The translations under genes were made by a program, and so were the position numbers. Below are positions 15,760-22,662 of a DNA stretch of 64,000 bases, piece after piece; position 1 is the stretch's first letter, and each line of letters starts with the position of its first letter. The notes beneath the pieces are model-generated. The model was not told where the DNA came from. It worked only from the letters and a program-made list of their open reading frames with translations, and did not search any database. Source of the DNA: CBDBCU01 sp965242615 (GTDB lineage Bacteria; Chloroflexota; Dehalococcoidia; Lucifugimonadales; UBA3495); NCBI GenBank assembly GCA_965242615.1, contig CBDESR010000005.1, positions 1,364,001 to 1,428,000 on the forward strand, read 5' to 3'.

Positions 15760-16445
15760 CACTGCCCCCGGGACGGCAGGAAGGGGATGATTTTCCCGGC
15801 CAGCGACGACAGATTGCGGGTCTGCACCCACACCTGCCCGCTGCCCTTAAACTTCATCACCAGACCCTCGCCGCCCAGCAGCATCGAGCGCAAGCCGCCC
15901 ACCTTGCCAATGGAATAGTCCACATCATCGGTAAAGGCGACCAAATGGCCGGTATCGACCACCAATTCCTGCCCCGGCGTCACCGGCAGCGGTTTCACCG
16001 CCCCGTAGGAGTTGTAATAAACCGTCCCTTCGCCCCTTTCAGAAAAGGCCCGCAGGAAAAACAGGCTTTCCCCGCTGAAAAATCCGCGGAAACCCTGAAA
16101 TTGGGAGTCGGTCTGCACATTCTCGGTACAAGCCAGAAAGGAGCCGGATTGGATAAAGAGATTCCGGCCCGGGGTCAGGGCAAACTCCCCAATGTCCCCC
16201 GGAGTAGCCGGAGCCAGGTTCACCTGCCCGCCGCCGCTCCCGGCGGTAAAGGTATTGATGACAAAGGACTCGCCGCCCATCATCCGGCGCAGGCCGCCGA
16301 AAACGCCGCCGCCCCCGCCGCCGGTTTTCAACTCGACCCCCTGCTGGGCGACCATGGCCCCCGGCTCCGCCTTGATACTTTCCCCCGCCGCCAATTCCAC
16401 CGTCAGCAGCGCATAGCTGGGGGCGTACTCGATACTGGTCTGCAT
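15759..16445 (-). CDS. AIM24/TIGR00266-family protein
   Basis: 228 residues matching the AIM24-like beta-sandwich family: YALLTVELAAGESIKAEPGAMV at the start, GESFVINTFTAG in the middle, and FIQSGSFLACTENV and VDTGHLVAFTDDVDY as repeated hairpin blocks. A Gly-rich loop lies near residue 45. The biochemical role of the bacterial family is not established. It is the middle gene of a three-gene operon, 9 bases after the selenoprotein stop and overlapping the next start by one base. Confidence 0.88.
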   Translation of the reverse strand: MQTSIEYAPSYALLTVELAAGESIKAEPGAMVAQQGVELKTGGGGGGVFGGLRRMMGGESFVINTFTAGSGGGQVNLAPATPGDIGEFALTPGRNLFIQSGSFLACTENVQTDSQFQGFRGFFSGESLFFLRAFSERGEGTVYYNSYGAVKPLPVTPGQELVVDTGHLVAFTDDVDYSIGKVGGLRSMLLGGEGLVMKFKGSGQVWVQTRNLSSLAGKIIPFLPSRGQ

Positions 16446-16454
16446 TGCTCTCTC

Positions 16455-16997
16455 CTAATCCCGGGTCAACAGCCCGACGATTTCCGCAGCGTATTCGTGG
16501 GCCATTTGCTGCACTTCGGCTACGCTGCGGGAAGCCAGCGGGCTGGGCAAAACGACAATCCGCACTCCCGGCATTCCCAAAGACTTGGCCCGGGCTTGCG
16601 CCGCCCGGGTAAAGGCGCTGGTGATGACGCTGACCGAGGGGATGCCCCGGGATTCCGTTACTACCGTGTCGTGGAGACCCCACGCCGTGCAGGAGCCTCA
16701 ATCGGCAATGCCGTGAACTACGGCATCGCACTCCTCCACCAGCGCGTCAATAGTTTCCTCGGCGCAGGGCATACTGAAAGTGAACTTGGACGCGTACACC
16801 ACCTTTTGCGCCCGGTAATCCTGTTCCAGCACCCGCTGCAATTCCTGCAAAAAGGCGTCGGCGTGGTACTTGCGGTTTTCCAGCAGCCCGATGGTCTTGC
16901 CCTCCAGACTGCCGATGCGGGAACTGACGCCCAACTCCTCCGGGGTTTCCTCCGGGCGCGGATCCAAAATCTGTATCGTGCGGCTGGCAACAACCAT
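16455..16997 (-). CDS. UGSC-motif selenoprotein (TGA at residue 100 read as selenocysteine)
   Basis: 180 residues when TGA at 16700-16698 is read through. The frame runs CDAVVHGIAD, then Sec, then GSCTAWGLHDTVV, which is exactly the U-G-S-C motif that names the UGSC family. The frame on both sides is family-like: TIQILDPRPEE at the start, EGKTIGLLENRKYHADAFL, and TESRGIPSVSVITSAF after the Sec. A hairpin with loop GGTCT starts 18 bases after TGA. ATG 16997 with GGGAGG 11 bases upstream is the start; ATG at 17030 is possible. An ordinary gene caller would report a 99-residue fragment. A redox role is inferred from the Sec/Cys pair; the substrate is unknown. Confidence 0.9.
16670..16684 (-). 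promoter_or_regulatory. Bacterial SECIS hairpin of the UGSC gene
   Basis: Stem CGTGG/CCACG encloses loop GGTCT, which begins 18 bases after the TGA. In E. coli fdhF the SECIS loop also contains GGUCU, at the same 18-base distance, and these G and U bases contact SelB. Confidence 0.85.
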
Positions 16998-17185
16998 AAT
17001 CGGTTTGACCTCCCGGTGCGATTTACCCATGGGCTGAACGGCCGGCTGATTCAACTGCCGCCGCCTAATATAACGGAAAAACCGGCCCCTTTGCAACCGG
17101 GGGCGCAACTGAAAATTGCCGCGCTTTACATTTCAGGAACAACCGGTTATCCTGTAACCCCCTCGGCAAACACCGCCCGAATGGG

Positions 17186-17734
17186 ATGAAAGAAATGCTG
17201 ACCGCCCGCCCTTGGCCTCAACCCCTGCTACTGACCGCCCTGTTCCTGCTGTTAACGGCCGCCGCCGTTCTGCTGGCTTGCGGGCCGGTGGCGCAACCCG
17301 CCCCGGCGGAGGGCAACGCTTTCCCGGCGGCGCAGCAGGAGGGCGGAGACAATGCTTGGAAACCCGGCGACCCTGTATGGACACCCTCGCCAAAGCCTAC
17401 TGCAACCTACCCCAAAATAAAGGGCTTGGGGAGCGGACTGCACTCCGACGTGGTCGAGTTTGAGGAAGCTCAAGACGCCGCGAGCGGCCCCTCCGGGCAA
17501 AGCGGGAGTGCTGTTGAGGATTCCAGGGTTCTCGTGCAAATTTTTCTTTCGGCCAATGCCAAAGAAATTGAAACTTGGCTGACAAGCAATGGCGTTACAC
17601 CCTTCCGCCCTGTAGAGGCGGGCGACACTTATATAGGTGCTGAAGTGCCTTTGTCCCTGCTGGGTGCCTTGTCCCAGCAGGATGGGGTAGTAGAAATCAG
17701 CCAACCGGAGCCATCTTTCCTTCCCGTAAAGTAG
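17186..17734 (+). CDS. Lipoprotein with inhibitor-I9/subtilase-propeptide-like C-terminal domain
   Basis: 182 residues. A type II signal is present: hydrophobic LLLTALFLLLTAAAVLLAC with the lipobox Cys near residue 32. A Pro/Gly-rich spacer leads to a domain RVLVQIFLSANAKEIETWL..VPLSLLGALSQQDGVVEIS, which resembles the ferredoxin-like propeptide/inhibitor I9 fold of subtilisin precursors. The next gene begins like a secreted subtilase and is truncated, so this may be the pro-domain of a once-complete peptidase locus. The family assignment is by pattern only. Confidence 0.55.
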   Translation: MKEMLTARPWPQPLLLTALFLLLTAAAVLLACGPVAQPAPAEGNAFPAAQQEGGDNAWKPGDPVWTPSPKPTATYPKIKGLGSGLHSDVVEFEEAQDAASGPSGQSGSAVEDSRVLVQIFLSANAKEIETWLTSNGVTPFRPVEAGDTYIGAEVPLSLLGALSQQDGVVEISQPEPSFLPVK

Positions 17735-17753
17735 GGGAGTAACTAAAAGCGGA

Positions 17754-18071
17754 GTGATGAACCAGTTGAAAAATACTTCCGCGTCTACCGGGCTTGCTCT
17801 GCTCGTCGCCCTGCTTGTAGCAGTGACTTTGTCTTTGCCGCTATGGCTGGGCTTTGACGGGACGGTTCAGGCTGGTTCCAACTTCAGCGGTCCCGGCCGA
17901 GCAACTGGGCAGACTTCGCCGACGCCAACTCCGACGGTAGTCAGTGAAGGCTTGGAACTGCATAATGTAGACTCCTGGCATACTGACGGCTACAAGGGGC
18001 CCGTCAGCAGTTCCGACCAGGCACACCGGCCGCCGCCGGTTAGCCGACAGGGTTTCCCCGGATTATCATAA
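17754..18071 (+). pseudogene. Truncated N-terminus of a secreted subtilase-like protein
   Basis: 105 residues. A signal sequence (GLALLVALLVAVTLSLPLWL) is followed by a Ser/Thr/Pro linker and LELHNVDSWHTDGYKGPV. That last block looks like the lead-in to the catalytic domain of subtilases (W-x(3)-GY-x-G-x-GVKVGVID), but the homology ends abruptly at GYKGPV and the rest (SSSDQAHRPPPV) is unrelated. The tail runs into the 3' end of a convergent gene. A deletion that removed the catalytic domain is the simplest explanation. A short secreted protein in its own right cannot be excluded. Confidence 0.45.
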
Positions 18072-18255
18072 CTACCAATGCTGCGATGATGCCGCCGCCA
18101 ATGCCGAGAAGGGCATAGAAAAGCAGGCGGTCAATGCGGCGGTTAGTTTCCCGGTTATCAGCCTGCAACTCCGCCTGATTATCCATAGCCAGGTCCATAC
18201 GGGATTCCAGCCGCGCCAAGCGGCTGCGGTCGCTTTCCGACTCCCCGGTAGTCAT
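18040..18255 (-). CDS. Small coiled-coil protein with C-terminal membrane anchor (XhlA-like architecture)
   Basis: 71 residues from ATG 18255, which has GGAGG 8 bases upstream. A charged helical part (RLARLESRMDLAMDNQAELQ) with heptad-like spacing leads to a single hydrophobic helix (LLFYALLGIGGGIIAALVVMII) and a short tail. The layout is that of XhlA and similar holin-associated proteins, but no cell-lysis genes are nearby, so this is a structural comparison only. It overlaps the end of the truncated subtilase frame. Confidence 0.65.
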   Translation of the reverse strand: MTTGESESDRSRLARLESRMDLAMDNQAELQADNRETNRRIDRLLFYALLGIGGGIIAALVVMIIRGNPVG

Positions 18256-18319
18256 AAAATTTTCCTCCGTAGATAGTTTCGACGGCAATCTCACAAACTC
18301 GGCCGCCACCGGCCGCCCG

Positions 18320-19456
18320 CTACTCCCCCAACTGGAAATACTTGCCCTCCGTCTTGATGGACGGCGCGATGACCATGTCGGCCTGATGAAACTCCCGGAT
18401 GGTGGCAGCGCCGCACATTCCCATGGCTACTTGCAGCGCGCCGACCAAGTTTTGCGTCCCGTTAGTTACCGAAGTGGGGCCGTACATAATTTGCTGCAAA
18501 GACCCCTTGGTGCCAACCTTGATGCGGGTGCCGCGCGGCAGTTCGGCGTGGGCGTTAGCCATCCCCCAGTTATAGCCCCGGCCCGGCGCCTCCGCGGCTT
18601 GGGCAAAGGGCGTCCCGACCATCACGCCGTCGGCGCCGCTGGCGATGGCTTTGCACAAATCGCCGCCGGTGCGGATGCCCCCGTCGGTGATGACCGCCAC
18701 ATAGCGGCCGGTGCGGTGCAGGTAATCCTCCCGGGCGGCGGCGCATTCCAGGGTTGCCGTTACTTGGGGGACGCCGACGCCGGTAACTTCCCGGGTCGTG
18801 CAAGCCGCCCCGGGCCCGACGCCCACCAGAATCCCGTCAATGCCGGTTTCCATCAATTCCAGAGCCACATCGTAGCTGACGCAGTTGCCCACGATGACCG
18901 GCACATTGAGCGTTTCCAGCAGTTCGGCAAAGACCAATCCCCGGTAGCTGCGGGACTGATGCCGGGCCGTGGTTACGGTGGACTGCACGATGATTAAGTC
19001 CGCCCCGGCTTCCACGGCCACCGGCGACATCCGCTTGGCCGCCTGCGGAGTAAAAGAAACGGCGCATACCGCGCCGCCGTTCTTGATTTCCTGCACCCGC
19101 TGCCCCAACAGGTCCTCGCGCGCCGGTTGGGCATAGACCTGCTGTAAGTATTGCGTAACCTCGCCCTGGGGCATTGCGGTTATTTCCTCCAGCACCGCAT
19201 AAGGGTCGTCGTAGCGGGAATAGATGCCCTCCCCGTTCAGCGCCCCCAAGCCGCCCATTTCGTGCATCAGCACCGCAAAGCGGGGGGAGACGGTGCCATC
19301 CATCGCGGAAGCCAGCATTGGGGCGTCAAAGGAATGGTCGCCAATGGTCAGTTGGGTGGAAGTCAGGTCGGGGTTGATGGTTACATTCCCCGGGACGATA
19401 GCCACTTCGTCGAACCCGTAGGAGCGTTCCAGTTGCTTGAAAAGGCGTCGCGCCAT
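18320..19456 (-). CDS. guaB3: GuaB3-type IMP dehydrogenase-family protein
   Basis: 378 residues, the usual GuaB3 length, which lacks the CBS domains of true GuaB. The opening ARRLFKQLERSYGFDEVAIVPG followed by ASAMDGTVSPRFAVLMHEMGGLGALNGEGIYSRYDDP is the GuaB3 pattern. The catalytic-loop Cys is present in GVGPGAACTTREVTG, and the phosphate-binding ITDGGIRTGGDLCKAIASGADGVMVG follows. It probably interconverts purine nucleotides; the exact reaction of this subfamily is less certain. ATG 19456 is used because GGGAGG lies 9 bases upstream. Confidence 0.88.
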   Translation of the reverse strand: MARRLFKQLERSYGFDEVAIVPGNVTINPDLTSTQLTIGDHSFDAPMLASAMDGTVSPRFAVLMHEMGGLGALNGEGIYSRYDDPYAVLEEITAMPQGEVTQYLQQVYAQPAREDLLGQRVQEIKNGGAVCAVSFTPQAAKRMSPVAVEAGADLIIVQSTVTTARHQSRSYRGLVFAELLETLNVPVIVGNCVSYDVALELMETGIDGILVGVGPGAACTTREVTGVGVPQVTATLECAAAREDYLHRTGRYVAVITDGGIRTGGDLCKAIASGADGVMVGTPFAQAAEAPGRGYNWGMANAHAELPRGTRIKVGTKGSLQQIMYGPTSVTNGTQNLVGALQVAMGMCGAATIREFHQADMVIAPSIKTEGKYFQLGE

Positions 19457-19728
19457 AGCCGGCAGCCTCCCGATAGCCGATTTTGGTAGGGCAGGAATAT
19501 ACCAGTTAAGGGGGCAAAAGGTCAACGCACGGCAACTCGGTTCTTTGCCGAAAACCAGCAACTGAGCGGCGTCCGGCAGGAGCTTCACAACTTCCGAAAG
19601 TCAGACCGCCGGGAGCAGCCGCTGACCGTTCAAGCCCATCGCCGGTGAAACCGCCCGGCACGGACAAGGCGGCCGTTGTTTAACCGGCGCCGCCCGGCCC
19701 GGGTTAAAGGTACGGTCGGGCGGCGGGG

Positions 19729-20193
19729 TTAATCCCGAACTTGGGACGGCGGCGGCTCGTTAAAAGGCTCGTTCCGTTCCGCTGCCGCCTCGCGCCGCTT
19801 AATCCACCCCTCCCACGCCTGATCCCTTTCGGCGCGGCCGGCAACAAGACCCTCGGAGCGGCCCTCGGCAAGACCCTCAGTGCGGCCGAGTTCCTTGGCC
19901 CGTTCAATGGTTGCTTCCCGGTTGAGAAACCGCATAATTACCTGCTCCTTTACCTTTTGGATGCCCAAGCCAATCGGCACATAGATGACGGCCAAGTGAA
20001 ACGGAGTCTGGAATTTGTCCGCGCTGGCCGCGAGCCACAATTGCCGCAAGAACGGCTCGGCTGCGTAAGTCCCCCACGCCTCAAGGGTTTCCAGGGTAGT
20101 TGCCCCCAAGATTAGCCCGATGGTCGTCCAAAACAACCAGGGCGGCACCGTGACCCCAAATATCTGGAGATTATCCCAGACCGGTTCTTTCAA
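19729..20193 (-). CDS. Membrane protein with PF-x-EPPP tail (paralogue 2 of 3)
   Basis: 154 residues of unknown family. Two hydrophobic segments (about residues 15-35 and 65-80) are followed by a glycine-periodic helix (LGRTEGLAEGRSEGLVAG) and the tail AWEGWIKRREAAAERNEPF then NEPPP. The AWEGW block and PF-x-EPPP are shared with the protein at 6781-7350. TTG at 20193 is the start, with GGAGG 11 bases upstream. The membrane halves of the three paralogues do not align, which suggests a common C-terminal module on different anchors. Confidence 0.68.
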   Translation of the reverse strand: MKEPVWDNLQIFGVTVPPWLFWTTIGLILGATTLETLEAWGTYAAEPFLRQLWLAASADKFQTPFHLAVIYVPIGLGIQKVKEQVIMRFLNREATIERAKELGRTEGLAEGRSEGLVAGRAERDQAWEGWIKRREAAAERNEPFNEPPPSQVRD

Positions 20194-20402
20194 GTTGCTG
20201 GTTTCCTCCGTTCTGTATTGGGGCCAGTCCGCCCCCTTTAGGGCATACCGGCATTATAGCCCAGAACAGCGCGAAGGGAAAATTCCCGGGCAAAGGGGCC
20301 GGTAGTAAAAGCCGCCCTAACCCAGGGCGGCAGCGGCAAATTGCCGATACAGGGTTCCCATATAGGTGCCCCTCTGGTTGTTGAAAGTCGGTCCCAAGGC
20401 AT

Positions 20403-21227
20403 TTATTGGGTGATGATTAAAGTTTTGCATAGGGGAGAGTAAATGCGCCCGTTAAAGACGAACCGCAATTCGTCGGCTTCGCCCACTTCAGCCGTATTGA
20501 GAAAATGGTCAATCCTGGCGGACAGCAAGGGGAAGTTGCGCTTCAGCTGCCAACTTTGCGCTACGTCGGCCGCATCTACCACTACGACATAGAAACGGTT
20601 ATCCGCGCCAAACCGTTGCGCTCCCTGATTTTCGTACAACCACCGGGCAAGGTTGGCCGGCGCGTCAAGGGCAGCGTTCAAGTCGTAGTTCCGGGGCAAG
20701 TAAGTGATTTTCAGGTCAAAGGGGCAGTCCCGGAAAAATATATCGACGCCGCTGACATTCTTTATGGTGGGAACCACATTGTCATGCAGGCTGATGTGGT
20801 CATCAATCAGCACCGTTGACCAGTGATTATACCAACTGGCTATAGCGTAGTTGGTAATCTCACCGTGCAGATGTTCCCTTACCCGTCCGAGCAGTTCGTT
20901 GTAACGAGTGCAAACCCGCACATACTCCCGCTGGATTTTTCCGTCCAACTGACCTTGCACCACGCCCCAATCGATCCTCTCGACCCGGCCTAGTTCGACC
21001 AGCAAATCCGCATCGGAAATCAGGTTTTCCCGCCGGGCCGTGACCTTTTCCCGGTACTTACGCTTGATGAAAGCGTCAATCCGGGCTTGGTCTTGCTCGA
21101 CCAGTCGGTCGATGATGTTGCCCTGCCGCCCGGCCCGGTCGATACCGAACTCCCCGGCTAATTCCCGCAGGTTAGGCACGGGAACCGTGTTCAGCTTTTG
21201 GATCGCCGGGTTAAGTCTTGCGACCAT
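20403..21227 (-). CDS. Putative type II restriction endonuclease (PD-(D/E)XK) of RM system 1
   Basis: 274 residues. An N-terminal SAP-like segment (NLRELAGEFGIDRAGRQGNI) could bind DNA. A catalytic PD-(D/E)XK-like core is suggested by GVDIFFRDCPFDLKITYLP near residue 155-175 (Asp, then Asp-x-Lys). Its ATG lies 17 bases inside the end of the methyltransferase gene, with GGGGGAG upstream, so the two are translated together. The context makes it the cognate nuclease. The recognition sequence is unknown. Confidence 0.75.
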   Translation of the reverse strand: MVARLNPAIQKLNTVPVPNLRELAGEFGIDRAGRQGNIIDRLVEQDQARIDAFIKRKYREKVTARRENLISDADLLVELGRVERIDWGVVQGQLDGKIQREYVRVCTRYNELLGRVREHLHGEITNYAIASWYNHWSTVLIDDHISLHDNVVPTIKNVSGVDIFFRDCPFDLKITYLPRNYDLNAALDAPANLARWLYENQGAQRFGADNRFYVVVVDAADVAQSWQLKRNFPLLSARIDHFLNTAEVGEADELRFVFNGRIYSPLCKTLIITQ

Positions 21228-22125
21228 AATTATAACTCCCCCGCCGGCGCAGTTTCTGGAACAGCAGGATGTATTCGTGCTTAAAGATGTAAAAGCCGTT
21301 GGCCAAAGCCCGGTAACGCCACAGGTGTTCCTGGTTGCGCTTGGCCCGGTTGTTGACCATGTTTTTGACGATGACGCTTTTCAGTCGCAGGTCTTGCTCG
21401 GTCATCAGTTCCCAAGTCAGCAAGGCGTTCAGCGGTATCCATTCACTATCCTGATAGATGTCGCCAATGACCACCGCCAAGTGCCGGCCCGGGTCAAGGA
21501 ACTGCGCCATGTTGCGATAAGCGGCGACAAACCGCTCCAGGTAATCATCTAAATCCCGGCAGTTGCTCAAGTCGGCGGGGTCATCGCTGAACCTGATGAT
21601 GTTGTAATAGGGCGGGTGCATTATCAGGAACTGCGCGCTATCCGCCCCGTAGTCGGTCAGCCGGCGGCGTACTTCCGCCGCCGTAGCCGCGGCGGCGCTA
21701 TCCCCGGTGATGATGTTCAAGTCTGGCGGCTCCGGCGGCGGAGCATAGGGTTGCGACGATTCCAACAAGGCCGGGCTGGCGGGCCAAGCCAAGCTATCCT
21801 CGAGGATGCGCTGGCGGGCGGTTTCCGCTACCGACGGGGCTAACTCGATGCCGATATAGCGGCGGCCCAAGCGGTTGGCTTCGATGGCGGTAGTGCCGCT
21901 GCCGATAAAGGGATCCAGCACAATGTCCCCGGCTCGAGTGAAGCGCCGCAGCAACTGGTTGGGGATTTGGGGGATAAAGTTGCCGTGATAGTCGGCTTGG
22001 TGGGCGCCGCTGGAATCCCGGGCCTCCAGGATCCACAGGCTGTCGGTCAGGACATCGTCGTACTGCTGCCAGTTAGACAAGTCCAGGTCGTTGACCCGAT
22101 GGGGGCGACGGTTGGCTGGGGGCAT
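21211..22125 (-). CDS. Site-specific DNA methyltransferase of RM system 1
   Basis: 304 residues. The AdoMet-binding motif LDPFIGSGTTAIEANRLGRRYIGIE is near residue 70-95, and the catalytic block LIMHPPYYNIIRF near residue 165 is a variant (H for D/S) of the (D/S)PPY motif of N4-cytosine/N6-adenine methylases. The order, AdoMet motif before catalytic motif, is not the beta arrangement of many solitary enzymes. The stop overlaps the endonuclease start. ATG 22125 has AGGA upstream. It protects host DNA from the partner nuclease. Confidence 0.88.
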   Translation of the reverse strand: MPPANRRPHRVNDLDLSNWQQYDDVLTDSLWILEARDSSGAHQADYHGNFIPQIPNQLLRRFTRAGDIVLDPFIGSGTTAIEANRLGRRYIGIELAPSVAETARQRILEDSLAWPASPALLESSQPYAPPPEPPDLNIITGDSAAAATAAEVRRRLTDYGADSAQFLIMHPPYYNIIRFSDDPADLSNCRDLDDYLERFVAAYRNMAQFLDPGRHLAVVIGDIYQDSEWIPLNALLTWELMTEQDLRLKSVIVKNMVNNRAKRNQEHLWRYRALANGFYIFKHEYILLFQKLRRRGSYNYGRKT

Positions 22126-22285
22126 AGCAATCCTGCGCGCCGGGGCAAGGCGGGGGAATGGGGTTTGTTCCGGGAATAGCCGGCCGGCAAATCATGCGCA
22201 TGGTATAGACAAATGGCGGTCTGTCAACACCTGAAACCGCCCGGATTTAAGGGAAATCGCCGGCTAAAACCGCCCGCCCCAACCC

Positions 22286-22388
22286 TTGACACCGGTTTTA
22301 GCGTTGTGATAACATACCCTTGAATTGCTCCCCGTCCGTACGGATGCGGCTCCGGCCATACTCCACGGGCGGGTGTACTATTTCCGGC
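22286..22388 (+). ncRNA. Tandem small-RNA-like unit 1 with its own promoter
   Basis: TTGACA (22286-22291) and TAACAT (22310-22315) are spaced by 18 bases. Five bases later the sequence TGAATTGCTCCCCGTCCG begins, matching unit 2 in position and sequence. CCCGTCCG (22331-22338) can pair with CGGGCGGG (22366-22373) with one G-U. It lies in the 500-base gap before nadE. No open frame is conserved between the two units. Confidence 0.45.
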
Positions 22389-22415
22389 AATTTAGAAAAA
22401 CTGGCGGCTAGACCC

Positions 22416-22513
22416 TTGACAAAGGATTGCCCCCTTGCTAGAATCATATTGATTTCCTCCCCGCCCGCATGGACTTGGCTTTAGTCAAGACACCCCGGGC
22501 GGGTGTCCTTTTA
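22416..22513 (+). ncRNA. Tandem small-RNA-like unit 2 with its own promoter and terminator-like end
   Basis: TTGACA (22416-22421) and TAGAAT (22439-22444) are spaced by 17 bases. TGATTTCCTCCCCGCCCG starts 6 bases later. CCCGCCCG (22460-22467) pairs perfectly with CGGGCGGG (22496-22503). A competing hairpin GACACCC/GGGTGTC (22489-22507) is followed by CTTTTA, so the same GGG bases can join either structure. This looks like a terminated small RNA or an attenuator upstream of nadE. Confidence 0.5.
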
Positions 22514-22531
22514 TGCGTACCATTGTATTTA

Positions 22532-22602
22532 TTGACGGGCAAAACCCCAGAAATTACCGCCCCAAAGGAAGTTAGCCGGCCCCGATTCCCCTAATCGGGG
22601 AT
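22532..22602 (+). repeat. Element shared with 40387-40457: TTGACGGGCAAAACCC plus hairpin
   Basis: TTGACGGGCAAAACCC, then GTTAGCCGGC and the hairpin CCCCGATT-N5-AATCGGGG. The same blocks in the same order occur at 40387-40457. Here the hairpin ends about 60 bases upstream of the nadE start and lacks a T run. Confidence 0.55.
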
Positions 22603-22662
22603 AGTGCAACCACCCCCGAAAAAGGTTACAATAACCCGACCCGCCCAGCCGGAGTAATCCCC

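Noticed and set aside
17754..18071. A full-length novel secreted protein
   Set aside because: Not firmly excluded, but the abrupt end of subtilase-like similarity and overlap with a convergent gene make truncation more likely.
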